Shown here piece by piece: positions 1 to 10,199 of a stretch of DNA of 64,000 bases; position 1 is the stretch's first letter, and each line of letters starts with the position of its first letter. The notes beneath the pieces were generated by a model. The model worked only from the letters and a program-made list of their open reading frames with translations. It was not told the origin of the DNA and searched no databases. The position numbers and the translations under genes were made by a program. The DNA is taken from assembly GCF_000246985.2 (NCBI RefSeq), contig NC_022084.1:1139607-1203606 (forward strand), written 5' to 3'. The stretch comes from Thermococcus litoralis DSM 5473 (lineage in GTDB: Archaea; Methanobacteriota_B; Thermococci; Thermococcales; Thermococcaceae).

Positions 1-20
1 ACAAGCCTAACACCAGCCAT
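1..20 (-). CDS. malK: MalK maltodextrin ABC ATPase, first codons only (partial at window edge)
   Basis: A perfect ribosome binding site (GGAGGTGA, 28-35 on the minus strand) precedes an ATG at 20-18 that opens Met-Ala-Gly-Val-Arg-Leu and runs off the window. From memory this matches the N-terminus of Thermococcales MalK, the ATPase that powers maltose/maltodextrin uptake. Its place downstream of apu and malGFE on the same strand fits the known maltodextrin cluster order. Only six full codons are visible, so the call rests on the N-terminal match plus context. Confidence 0.6.
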
Positions 21-96
21 AAAAATCACCTCCATGCTTTCAATTTTTATTATCTTTTAAATGATTAAAGAGATTATAAAGAGAAAAAAGGAAAGC

Positions 97-3000
97 TCAC
101 CACCTCCTTCTTAGGAGTAGTGGGATTAGTGCTAGTCCTACGAGTGCTGCTGGTCCGCAGATTCCTCCAGTTTCTGTTGGGCTTGGAGAGCTTGTTGAAC
201 TTGGAGATACAGTTGAAGAAGTCTCGCTTGGTGTTGGACTTTCAGTCTCAGTGGGGGTCTCGGTTTCACTTGGCTTTTCTTCAACTCCGAACAGAGGTAT
301 CATCTTTACTATTGCTCTCTTTCCGTTCTCTGCGTCATAACTGCTTAGTTGCTCCTCTTGTGTTGGCTTAAAGTCCTCTGGGACTAAAAGATCATAGACC
401 CTTGGTGCAACTCCAGCAATAACTGCATTAACGTCAGCTCCGCCACCCTTCCACTCCTCAGCATCAACTGCAACAGGTCTCCACTTATCAGGCTCATAAC
501 CATCTTGGGAGCCCACTAATATCGCTCCATATAGCCCATAGTCTTTGCTAATCTCAAGATACTTCTTTGGAACCTCTACTACAATTGCATTCTTAACAGG
601 ATCCGCTGAGATTTTCATTTCACCTTGATAGCTTGTTCCATCTGGGAGAACAATGATGTTTCCATAGTCCCAACCTGCTATTCTAAGGGCTACATCCCAT
701 GGATGTTCTGGATCAAGGTCTACGTTGCTTCCAGGCCCATCAGGGAACATTTTGATTGCTGATGTATTTCCTCCCTCTTTGAAGTCAAAGTATGCCTCAA
801 TTATCTGCAAACTGAACCCATTTGGCCCATTCCATGAGTTATCCCCAAGATCCTTGAAGTAGTACTCAAAGACGTATGAACTTGGCTTTTCGAGTATTCT
901 CACCTTAAGTAAGTCTAGGTGTCCAGGAACGAAAACCTTGTTGGTGGCATAGGTATAAGTTCCAGGACCATGATCATCCCATTCAATGTCCTTGATCTCT
1001 GCAACTACAATCCCCTCAACCTGCTTTGGAAGTTTTACTTCTATCGGGTTCGTTATTATTTCAAGCTCTCCTTGATCATTGACCGTAGAGACAGCAAAGT
1101 AGAAGTCAGAGGGGCTGTCCAGGTAGTCAAACGGGACGATAACCTCAACTCCTCCGTCGGTTTCTTTTACATCCACTTCTCCAACTTTCTCGCTGTTTTC
1201 ATAGTCTGTTGCCTTGTAAACCTCTGCTTTGCCTTCTTTCACAATTATATGTTTGGTTATCATAAGACCAACACTATCTTTGCTGAATGGGAAGATATCG
1301 TATCTTAGTTCACTTGGTTTGGTCTGGAGAAGAGTAAATGTGTTACCCATGACCTTTCCGGGCTCAAAGATGCTTATTTCGAACTCTTTTGTAGTTTTAA
1401 CAACAAAATGTAATCCCTGCTCATCAAAGTAGAGCTCTACTCCCTCAGCAATGGGTGATAAGCTTGACCAGCTCTTTTTCTCTCCTTCTGGTAATCCTGT
1501 GAGCTCTCTTATTGCATATGGCTCTCCGTTGGGGAAATAGTTTCCGAAGAGATAGCTCGGAATTTCCAGCCCAGCGAACTTATACATCTCATAGAGGTAC
1601 GTCTTAAGATAGCGATCAAATGTATAGTCCTGCCCGCTGTCTTGGTCGCTTCCATACCACCAGAACCAGTCACTTGCTTCTGCTCTTAAGAGATATTCAT
1701 ATGCGGTGTTCCAGTCTACAACCTTGTTCTTATTTTCAAATAATGCTTTTCTTCCCAAGTAGAGCCAGTACCATCCCAAGTTCTCTTGGGGCTCACCAAT
1801 CCATGTCGAAAGTGTTCCATCAACCCAACTGGATTCTGGCCATTGCATATTCTCTTCAACACCAGCCATGTCGTAAAGCTCGCCGAGGCTTTGAGCTTTT
1901 AATAGGGCATTAACTCTCTCTTCTGTTGTGAAATCAAGCCTCTTCATGAGCTTTGGAGTGAGTTTGTTTGCCTTGTCTCCATACATCTGGATGTATTCAC
2001 TCGGGGTTACCGTCCTTATTAAGCCCTGCTTTTGAAGTTCAGTAAGCTTCTTGTACAGCTCCTCAAGGAATATCTTGCCATCAAACGGGTAGTGTTCCCA
2101 TGGGTTCTCTCCGTCTAGGGTTACAACATAAACAAGGCTTCCATCGTAGTTCTCTTTTTGTACCTTGAGAAGCTCATTGACAAAGTCCTCAACAGCTTGG
2201 TATTGGTTCATGCCTGAATACCTAAACCCAACTCTGTCACTTAAGTCATGGTTTCTTGGGAAGAGATAGATTTTCTTGCCGTTAAATTCAGCTACCCAAG
2301 GTTTGTAATAATTTTCAACTGTGTTGGGAATTCCAAGGATGTCAAGAACCATCTGATCAGTCATTACCCATTTCCATCCATTGTTAGTTAATATCTCAAG
2401 GGTCTTGTCATTTAATGCGCTTTCTGCAGCCCATCCTCCTTGGGGTTCAACTCTGTTATCTCCTAGATACTTCTTATAGAGCTCGTGGGCTTTCTTTACA
2501 TGAGCATCAAAATCCTCGTACCAGCCAAAGTCGTTGAGCAGTGGACCAATTGGATGAGCATATGGCACTACAGTAACTTCAACATTTCCGTTTCCAAGGA
2601 GGTAGTTTATCTTCTCATGTTCTTCAAACGTGTGATTGAGAAGCCACATCTGGTGTTTTAGGACAGTTGCCACATCTTCCTTGGTGTACCCACCTACATC
2701 AACTTTGTCGTAAAGTGCCTTAAGCTCTGGAGTGTTGATTATGTAGTTATAGTCAATCCAAGCCAAGTTGAACAAGACAGCTAAGTCAATGTAATCCTGC
2801 TCCGTGAATTCAGCCGTTATTTTCACCTTCTGCTCATTTAAAGGTAAGTTTGCATACTTTTTAAACGCATTATTTCTTTTGTCCTTGAGTTCTGCATATC
2901 TATCCCATTGTTCCCTGTAAGGGTTGCCGTTTTCATCTGCAACAGGCTCTCCATTCCAAGGTATAGTATGATCAAAAAAGCCCCCCGGAGCTTGGAGCAT

Positions 3001-3366
3001 GAACCATTTGTCTTCAAGTGTTAGTGGTTCCCCATTTGCTATTTTCTCCGTGACTATCTGGTATGTATCTTTTTTGCCGTTCATGTAATCGGCAAGCTGG
3101 GCAATTAAAGAACCCGACAAATCTATAGCAACATGAACATCTGGGTATTTGCTGAGATAGTTTGCCATCTTCCAGTAATTATTGGCTGCATGCAGCCTAA
3201 CCCAAGGTCTAGTATAGATGTCCTGGATTGGGTCGTAGTAGTACGGTTGGTGCTGATGCCACACAATAATAACGTTCAATGGCTTTGGCTCCTCTGCCTT
3301 CACCCCTACTTCAGCAATGCTCAAGGCAACTAAAAATATGAGAAACATTGCCAAGCCTTTCTTCAT
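97..3366 (-). CDS. apu: Amylopullulanase, GH57, secreted, CGP-CTERM anchored
   Basis: Type II pullulanase that hydrolyses alpha-1,6 and alpha-1,4 bonds of pullulan and starch outside the cell. Residues 1-24 form a signal peptide ending Val-Lys-Ala. The GH57 first motif HQHQP is at 37-41. Glu315 (in WAAES) and Asp418 (in LDGENPW) lie exactly 24 residues beyond the catalytic Glu291 and Asp394 that I recall for the mature P. furiosus enzyme, so both catalytic residues and the signal length agree. The C-terminal half is beta-rich, followed by a Thr/Ser/Pro linker from about 1030 and a tail with Cys-Gly-Pro, a hydrophobic stretch and terminal Arg residues, the layout of a CGP-CTERM cell-surface sorting signal. 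It is the last gene before malK in the maltodextrin operon, 9 bp after malG. The start ATG has a GGTGA site. Confidence 0.95.
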   Translation of the reverse strand: MKKGLAMFLIFLVALSIAEVGVKAEEPKPLNVIIVWHQHQPYYYDPIQDIYTRPWVRLHAANNYWKMANYLSKYPDVHVAIDLSGSLIAQLADYMNGKKDTYQIVTEKIANGEPLTLEDKWFMLQAPGGFFDHTIPWNGEPVADENGNPYREQWDRYAELKDKRNNAFKKYANLPLNEQKVKITAEFTEQDYIDLAVLFNLAWIDYNYIINTPELKALYDKVDVGGYTKEDVATVLKHQMWLLNHTFEEHEKINYLLGNGNVEVTVVPYAHPIGPLLNDFGWYEDFDAHVKKAHELYKKYLGDNRVEPQGGWAAESALNDKTLEILTNNGWKWVMTDQMVLDILGIPNTVENYYKPWVAEFNGKKIYLFPRNHDLSDRVGFRYSGMNQYQAVEDFVNELLKVQKENYDGSLVYVVTLDGENPWEHYPFDGKIFLEELYKKLTELQKQGLIRTVTPSEYIQMYGDKANKLTPKLMKRLDFTTEERVNALLKAQSLGELYDMAGVEENMQWPESSWVDGTLSTWIGEPQENLGWYWLYLGRKALFENKNKVVDWNTAYEYLLRAEASDWFWWYGSDQDSGQDYTFDRYLKTYLYEMYKFAGLEIPSYLFGNYFPNGEPYAIRELTGLPEGEKKSWSSLSPIAEGVELYFDEQGLHFVVKTTKEFEISIFEPGKVMGNTFTLLQTKPSELRYDIFPFSKDSVGLMITKHIIVKEGKAEVYKATDYENSEKVGEVDVKETDGGVEVIVPFDYLDSPSDFYFAVSTVNDQGELEIITNPIEVKLPKQVEGIVVAEIKDIEWDDHGPGTYTYATNKVFVPGHLDLLKVRILEKPSSYVFEYYFKDLGDNSWNGPNGFSLQIIEAYFDFKEGGNTSAIKMFPDGPGSNVDLDPEHPWDVALRIAGWDYGNIIVLPDGTSYQGEMKISADPVKNAIVVEVPKKYLEISKDYGLYGAILVGSQDGYEPDKWRPVAVDAEEWKGGGADVNAVIAGVAPRVYDLLVPEDFKPTQEEQLSSYDAENGKRAIVKMIPLFGVEEKPSETETPTETESPTPSETSSTVSPSSTSSPSPTETGGICGPAALVGLALIPLLLRRRW

Positions 3367-3375
3367 GTTATCACC

Positions 3376-4719
3376 TTACTCCTTTAATCCTCCAAGAGTA
3401 AGCCCACTTCTTACATAGTTTTGAGCCAAGAGGAACATTATGAACACGGGTAATGCGAATACCAATGCGGCCGCGGCAAATTGGTTCCATGAGATAGACC
3501 TCAAATTCGCTAGCATTGTGTATAGCCATACGGTTAGAGGATAGTTCTCTTGGTTAAGGAGCAAGTTAGCGAGTATAAGCTCTGTCCAACCTCCAATGAA
3601 TGCGAATATTGCCACTGTTGCCAGTCCGGGAAGAGCCATTGGAATAAGCACGTGCCTTATAATCTGCAGGTATCCCGCACCATCTACCAACGCTGCTTCA
3701 TCGAAATCTGGAGGGATTGAGTCCAGATAAGACTTCAAAAGCCACGTGTTGAAAGGTACTGCACCAGCCGCATAGATTACTGGCAAAACAAAGATGTTAT
3801 TGGTCAAGTGGAGCTTCACTAACATACCGTACAATGCAACCAATCCTGCTATCCCTAGTCCTCCTGCGACCTGAGTGAACATCAAGTAAAAGTATAGGAC
3901 GTGCTCTCTCCCAAAGAACTTAAGTCTTGAAAATGCATATGCAGAGGGTATCACAAATAAGAGCGTCAAGATAACGGTGAGACTGGCTATCAGTAGACTT
4001 CTCTTCATATAATCTGGGACTTCTCCACCTACTTTTGCTAAGCGAATAAATGCAAAATTGGTTGCAGTGAATGTTGCCTCCTCAGCCCTTACTATTCCCC
4101 CGTCTTTTATCTCCATTTCCACGTTCTGGGCTTCATAGGTGTTTTCATCAATTTTGGTGAATTTTGAAAGATCCAAAGGCACCTCATTGGGAGAACTGAG
4201 AGTTATTATTACCTTTTGTGCAGATACTTTAAGGTTTTTAACACCGCCGGTACTTTCAATCTGATTGGCATTTAGTTTTATAGATTCACCTCTGACAATA
4301 ATTTGAGTCCCATCAGGTTCTTGTCTCTCCTCTCCACCTTTTCTTTCGAGTATTTCTGTATCTATCAAGGTGAACCTACTCGAATAACTTCCTACAATCC
4401 TAGCCTCATGAAGTTCTATCTCGTATCTGTTTAAGGAATCTTTTATAGTCCCTTTTTTGGCATTTATTTCAAAGTTTGTTGTTTTTATCAGTCCCTCAGT
4501 ATGACCAAAGATTAAATCTCGGTAATTGGAGAAAGTCACTTTATCCGGAATTAGATCAATTTCGGTAGTAGCAAGAGTTCCCGAAGGCTTAACGGAAAGC
4601 ATTGCCATGTAGTACACGGGGAAGAGCAGAATTGCCAAAACAAAAAGTGCCAATAGAGTAAGCACAAATGACTTTAATAGCTCATCTTTCCGTTTGGGTA
4701 GTTCAATTTTAAGTTTCAT
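3376..4719 (-). CDS. malG: Maltodextrin ABC transporter permease, MalG type, with large extracytoplasmic insert
   Basis: Inner-membrane permease of the maltodextrin importer. The C-terminal ~215 residues carry the usual binding-protein-dependent permease core, with the EAA-type loop (EAALVDGAGYLQ) that contacts the ATPase. The protein has 447 residues, whereas MalG proteins are usually about 280. The excess is one block of about 170 residues (roughly 55-225) between the first membrane helix and the core; it is rich in Thr, Glu and beta-strand-like repeats and should face outside. Start codon overlaps the malF stop by 4 bp (ATGA), so the two are translationally coupled. The insert is reminiscent of the periplasmic P2 loop of bacterial MalF but sits in the other subunit. 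Confidence 0.88.
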   Translation of the reverse strand: MKLKIELPKRKDELLKSFVLTLLALFVLAILLFPVYYMAMLSVKPSGTLATTEIDLIPDKVTFSNYRDLIFGHTEGLIKTTNFEINAKKGTIKDSLNRYEIELHEARIVGSYSSRFTLIDTEILERKGGEERQEPDGTQIIVRGESIKLNANQIESTGGVKNLKVSAQKVIITLSSPNEVPLDLSKFTKIDENTYEAQNVEMEIKDGGIVRAEEATFTATNFAFIRLAKVGGEVPDYMKRSLLIASLTVILTLLFVIPSAYAFSRLKFFGREHVLYFYLMFTQVAGGLGIAGLVALYGMLVKLHLTNNIFVLPVIYAAGAVPFNTWLLKSYLDSIPPDFDEAALVDGAGYLQIIRHVLIPMALPGLATVAIFAFIGGWTELILANLLLNQENYPLTVWLYTMLANLRSISWNQFAAAALVFALPVFIMFLLAQNYVRSGLTLGGLKE

Positions 4720-5618
4720 CCCTTAACCCCCTCCTGCAGTCTCGTTATCCTCATGTTGACGAACATGTAAACTGCGAGGACTATTGTTGCTATGAGCAAA
4801 ATGGCTGCCGCTCTTCCGTAGTGAGGAACTGAACTGCCGAAAGCTTTTCTATATCCATAAAGGAGCAGAAATCTGTCTTCAAAAAGACCTGCGTTGTAAA
4901 TGAAGGGGACAAGGAAGTACTGAAAGCTTGCCGCGGAAGTTAGAATTGTGGCAAAAGCAATAGGCTTGCTGACAATTGGGATAACCACCTTCGTCAATCT
5001 CTGCCAGTAGTTTGCTCCATCAATAATAGCTGCCTCAATGAGCGTATCTGGAACACTCTGGAGGGCTGAAGTTATTACCGTCATCATAAACGGATATGCA
5101 AGCCACACTTCAATTATGTTTAAAGCAACAAAGCCCCAAGTTACACTCGTCATCCAGTCTGGTGGGTTTGTTATTCCTAAGTTTCTTAACATTATATTAA
5201 TCGGACCAACAACGGGATCAAACATAAAGCGCCATACCATCACGGAAAAAAGCAAGGGCAGCGCCCATGGAATTATCAAAAGGGCTCTATAGAAAAACTT
5301 GCCCTTTACGTATTTGTTATTATACAGAACACTCAAAAGAATTCCAACAACGACTTTCAAAGTCACGCTAGTTGCCACAAAAACCCAAGTCCATACAAAA
5401 GCAGATCTGAACTTTGGATCACTTAACGCCCACCTAAAGTTTTCCAACCCGACAAACCTTAAAGGTTCGGCAGTAGGAGCCTGTATTGGGAAATTACCTA
5501 GTTTGGCATTTGTGAACGCAATATAAATGGAGTACAAGATTGGATAGATGTTAAAAAACAAGAACGCTATCATGCCGGGCAATATTAAGGCGAGAGCGGC
5601 AATTGTTTTTTTGTCCAT
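4716..5618 (-). CDS. malF: Maltodextrin ABC transporter permease, MalF type
   Basis: Partner permease of MalG. It has 300 residues and about six membrane helices, the first at about 6-30, and carries an EAA loop (EAAIIDGANYWQ) near residue 195. It lacks the large P2 loop of bacterial MalF. Ribosome binding site GGAGGTG lies just upstream of the ATG. Order malE-malF-malG-apu on the minus strand with a 47-bp gap from malE and a 4-bp overlap with malG indicates one operon. Confidence 0.92.
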   Translation of the reverse strand: MDKKTIAALALILPGMIAFLFFNIYPILYSIYIAFTNAKLGNFPIQAPTAEPLRFVGLENFRWALSDPKFRSAFVWTWVFVATSVTLKVVVGILLSVLYNNKYVKGKFFYRALLIIPWALPLLFSVMVWRFMFDPVVGPINIMLRNLGITNPPDWMTSVTWGFVALNIIEVWLAYPFMMTVITSALQSVPDTLIEAAIIDGANYWQRLTKVVIPIVSKPIAFATILTSAASFQYFLVPFIYNAGLFEDRFLLLYGYRKAFGSSVPHYGRAAAILLIATIVLAVYMFVNMRITRLQEGVKG

Positions 5619-5665
5619 TTACTCACACCTCCAAGAATTAGAAAGTGTAGAAAGAAAAAGAAAAA

Positions 5666-6982
<1,317 letters not shown>

Positions 6983-7010
6983 TCACCTCAGTTGAATATT
7001 TCAAATTTAG

Positions 7011-7037
7011 TATCATCCTCAGTGATATATATACCTT
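7011..7037 (-). promoter_or_regulatory. malE promoter: TATA box with overlapping TrmBL1-type (TGM) operator
   Basis: On the minus strand a TATA element (7023-7034) is followed directly by an interrupted palindrome at 7011-7027, TATCAC-TGAGG-ATGATA, one mismatch from the Thermococcales glycolytic motif TATCAC-N5-GTGATA bound by TrmBL1/Tgr. A site just downstream of the TATA box is the position at which this regulator is known to repress sugar-uptake genes; the putative regulator gene lies 2 kb away. Confidence 0.72.
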
Positions 7038-7102
7038 ACGCTTTGATGCCCATACAATGACAGGTGTTCTGAATGAGACACCAATGAAAAAATTTGGAAT
7101 TC

Positions 7103-9070
7103 TCAAGAGAGACGACCAACAAAAAATGAAAATGGTTTTAGAACAGAGTTCTCTAAGTCTCCCAGTAATATTTCATCGGGCGATTTTCTAAGAGAAACAG
7201 GGTTTTCTGAATAGTTTATTCCAATTAAAAGCCTTTCTTCTCCATGTATTCTCTCATAAAGCAACATCCCTTCCCGAAATTCTACAGGTTCAAATGTCCC
7301 AACCTGTAGTGCCTTACTGCCCTTTCTCAGCTTTATCAACTCTTTAACGATATTTAAAATCTCAAAATCCCATCTCTTCTTATTCCATTCCATAGGTGCC
7401 CTTGAACGCTCCATAAAAGGAGCCTCTATATTTCTCATCCCAATTTCGTCACCGTAATAAATAGACGGAACTCCCTTGTATGTAAAAAGAAAAACCAAGG
7501 CGCAGAGATATTTTCTCTTGTCTCCAAGCAGGCTAAGCATTCTATCTACATCATGGTTATCTAAGAAATTATACATCACGTACTCAGCAGGGCCGTAGTA
7601 GAAGCTCAAAAGTTCAAGCCAGTTCAAGAATTGCTCTGCGTTTATTTCCCTTGTCACAAAAAATCTCAAAATTGCCTCATACAATGGATAGTTCATAGTT
7701 CCATGGAACTTGTTGAATATCCACAACCTAGCATCGTCCATCACTTCTCCAACTAGATACACATTACTGGGCAACTTTTCTCTAATTTCTTCCCATACTT
7801 CAGGTGGAACTCCATGAGCAACATCCAACCTCCAGCCATCGGCGCCTTTCTTAATCCAGTACTCCATTATATTCCCAATGAATTCTCTTACTCCTTTGCT
7901 GTCATGGTTTAAACGAGGCATTAGCCATACAGAATAAAAGCTCTCGTAGTTCCATTTAAGGGATTTAAGCCGCCTATATTTTTCATCCCAGGGGAGCTTC
8001 GAGTTTAAAATCTCGAAAAACTCCTCTGGAACAACTGGAAAACTGATTATACGATAAAAATCTTTGTACTTACTGTTTTTCCCATTTTTCACTACATCTT
8101 GAAAGTAGGGATGAAAAAAGCTGGTATGATGAAAAACCCCATCTAAGATAAGCTTTATATCCCGCTTCTTCAGCTTTTGCACTAATTTTTCAAAAGCTTC
8201 ATCTCCCCCGAATTTCCGAGCAACATGATAGTAGTCCACTATATCATACCCGTGATATGTCATTGACTCGAAGATCGGGGTTAGGTAAAGTGCATTAACA
8301 CCGAGTTCCTCAATGTAGTCAAGTTTCTCTATAATGCCCTCAAGATCACCGCCGTGGTGAGTGATAGTTTTAAATTCTATACAATTATGCGGGTCATTCT
8401 CTGGATTCCCATTAGCAAAGCGATCGGGCATTATTTGATAAAAGACTCTCTCAAAGATCCATGCAGGTGGCTTAAACCTTTCCTTCTGCTCGTTAAAATC
8501 TACATTAAAGTCTCCATAATCAATAATTTCATCTGCTTCATGAATCTCAAAATAATACTCAAGTCCTTCTTTTCTGGGTAGAACTGCTTCAAAATACTCA
8601 AAGAGTTCATCTTGTGCTTTTTTTCTCATTTCATATTTTTGGTCTGAAATTAAAAACACTCTTTTAGCCACTCCCTTCATGGCTCTAAAGCGAATGTATG
8701 TTGAGTCTCCCAAAGAATAAGCATAGACCAAAGAGGGATAATGGTAAAATTTCTCTCCCGAGAAGATTTTAGCAACATTAACAGTTTTTTCAAATTTATA
8801 TGAAAGCCTTCTATACACAGCTTTTTCATTATTTTCAAAATCTAATGTTAAATTTCCATCGATCGAAAATGCATAATACCAAATTCCCTCAGGAAGCTCT
8901 ACCTTTATATACCATCTATCTCCCTTTTCTTTCATTCTAAAGCTTCCTTCATTAAATGCATTGAAATTTCCTAAAAGGTAGGCATAGGATCCGCGTTTGG
9001 GTATGGAGAACTCTGTGATTCCAACCTTTCCAAGGTAGTCATCGTCTTTAAATCCGAAAATTTTATACAC
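7103..9070 (-). CDS. Cyclomaltodextrinase / neopullulanase, GH13
   Basis: Cytoplasmic enzyme expected to hydrolyse cyclodextrins, maltodextrins and pullulan taken up by the adjacent transporter. There is no signal peptide. An N-terminal ~190-residue beta-rich region resembles the extra domains of the cyclomaltodextrinase group. All four GH13 regions are present: DGVFHH near 310, GWRLDVAHG with nucleophile Asp416, GEVMDD with acid/base Glu442, and LDNHD near 500. The longest frame begins at a GTG at 9079, but that GTG is part of the GAGGTG ribosome binding site. The GTG at 9070, six bases after it, is the likelier start (655 residues). Divergent to the TrmBL1-like regulator. Confidence 0.9.
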   Translation of the reverse strand: MYKIFGFKDDDYLGKVGITEFSIPKRGSYAYLLGNFNAFNEGSFRMKEKGDRWYIKVELPEGIWYYAFSIDGNLTLDFENNEKAVYRRLSYKFEKTVNVAKIFSGEKFYHYPSLVYAYSLGDSTYIRFRAMKGVAKRVFLISDQKYEMRKKAQDELFEYFEAVLPRKEGLEYYFEIHEADEIIDYGDFNVDFNEQKERFKPPAWIFERVFYQIMPDRFANGNPENDPHNCIEFKTITHHGGDLEGIIEKLDYIEELGVNALYLTPIFESMTYHGYDIVDYYHVARKFGGDEAFEKLVQKLKKRDIKLILDGVFHHTSFFHPYFQDVVKNGKNSKYKDFYRIISFPVVPEEFFEILNSKLPWDEKYRRLKSLKWNYESFYSVWLMPRLNHDSKGVREFIGNIMEYWIKKGADGWRLDVAHGVPPEVWEEIREKLPSNVYLVGEVMDDARLWIFNKFHGTMNYPLYEAILRFFVTREINAEQFLNWLELLSFYYGPAEYVMYNFLDNHDVDRMLSLLGDKRKYLCALVFLFTYKGVPSIYYGDEIGMRNIEAPFMERSRAPMEWNKKRWDFEILNIVKELIKLRKGSKALQVGTFEPVEFREGMLLYERIHGEERLLIGINYSENPVSLRKSPDEILLGDLENSVLKPFSFFVGRLS

Positions 9071-9093
9071 ATTAAACACCTCTAATGATTATG

Positions 9094-9110
9094 TATCACC
9101 TTTGATGTTT
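9094..9110. promoter_or_regulatory. Possible degenerate TGM operator between cyclomaltodextrinase and regulator
   Basis: TATCAC-CTTTG-ATGTTT keeps one perfect half of the TATCAC-N5-GTGATA motif and three of six bases in the other. It lies in the 84-bp divergent intergenic region, where autoregulation would be plausible. One good half-site could occur by chance. Confidence 0.3.
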
Positions 9111-9154
9111 AAATTGTCGAAAGTGAATATTAAAAATCTTTAGGAGGAGAAAAA

Positions 9155-10180
9155 ATGAGAGAAGAGGAGATAATTAAAATGCTTCAAAAGCTCGGTTTAA
9201 CAAAATACGAAAGCTTGGCATATATAACTCTTCTAAAACTTGGAATCAGCAAAGCTACAGACCTTACAAAGGAAAGCGGAATCCCTCACACGAGGATATA
9301 CGACGTGTTGAGCTCTCTTCACAGAAAGGGATTTGTGGACATCATGCACGGAACCCCGAGGATGTACAAACCTGTGAATCCAGAAATAGTTTTTGAGAGA
9401 CTTAAAGAAGAGCTTCTAAGCGATATAGAAGCCGTAAAAAATGCCCTCCTTGAACTCTATAAATCCGTACATGGAGAGGACATACCAGAGATATGGACAA
9501 TCCATGGGTTCGAAAACACTTTGGAGAGGGCGGAGTACATAATAAGAAGCGCAAGAAGGGAAGTATTGATAAACACCCCTTTTGAGTTTTTACGATTGCT
9601 CAAAGATGAGATTAAAAAGAGAAAAGATGTCATATTTGTAATTGTAAGCAACTTTGAAGAAATTCCTGAGTGGCTTAACAAGGAGAACGTGATTTTAGCT
9701 AAAAGTGGGGGGGCTCCGTGGCTAATGGCAACCTGGATTATAGGAGATGTAGACTACGCGCTCTTTTTTGGAGCCCTCCCAAAGGATAGGAGAAGAGAAA
9801 AATTCTATTCCTTCTGGGGCAAATCTCCAAAGTTAATCCAGAACTATATGCACTGGTTCTACACGATGTACTTTGACAACAGTGAAGTCATAAAGCCTGT
9901 TGAATATGAAAAACTCAAGAAGCCCTTTGAAATCGCTAATATAAGAACACTCATAACGATTCTCAAACAAGCAGGGCTACCAAAAAAGATAGAAGTCATA
10001 GGACATTTTGTTGATACAAGAGAGGAAGCAACGATAAAAGGGCAGGTTGTTGAATATGAGTACACATCCCTCACGGCCAATATAACTATCAGAGATGAAA
10101 AAGGAAAAGAGTGGAAAGTTGGAGGACTAGGAAGCTACTTTGAAGACGTTGAAGGAGAAAAGTTCATTTTGTTAGAATAA
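9155..10180 (+). CDS. trmBL1: Sugar-responsive transcriptional regulator, TrmB family (TrmBL1/Tgr-like)
   Basis: 341 residues. The N-terminal ~75 residues are a winged helix-turn-helix (LGLTKYESLAYITLLKLG opening, then a recognition helix around IPHTRIYDVLSSL), followed by a coiled coil (about 85-107) for dimerisation and a C-terminal sugar-binding region of the TrmB type. TrmB-family proteins sense sugars such as maltotriose or maltose; TrmBL1/Tgr represses sugar uptake and activates gluconeogenic genes. Its location beside apu/malEFG and cyclomaltodextrinase matches that role. Strong AGGAGGA site before ATG. Runs into glycogen synthase after 19 bp, probably one transcript. Confidence 0.88.
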   Translation: MREEEIIKMLQKLGLTKYESLAYITLLKLGISKATDLTKESGIPHTRIYDVLSSLHRKGFVDIMHGTPRMYKPVNPEIVFERLKEELLSDIEAVKNALLELYKSVHGEDIPEIWTIHGFENTLERAEYIIRSARREVLINTPFEFLRLLKDEIKKRKDVIFVIVSNFEEIPEWLNKENVILAKSGGAPWLMATWIIGDVDYALFFGALPKDRRREKFYSFWGKSPKLIQNYMHWFYTMYFDNSEVIKPVEYEKLKKPFEIANIRTLITILKQAGLPKKIEVIGHFVDTREEATIKGQVVEYEYTSLTANITIRDEKGKEWKVGGLGSYFEDVEGEKFILLE

Positions 10181-10199
10181 AAGGAACGGGGGAATCAAT

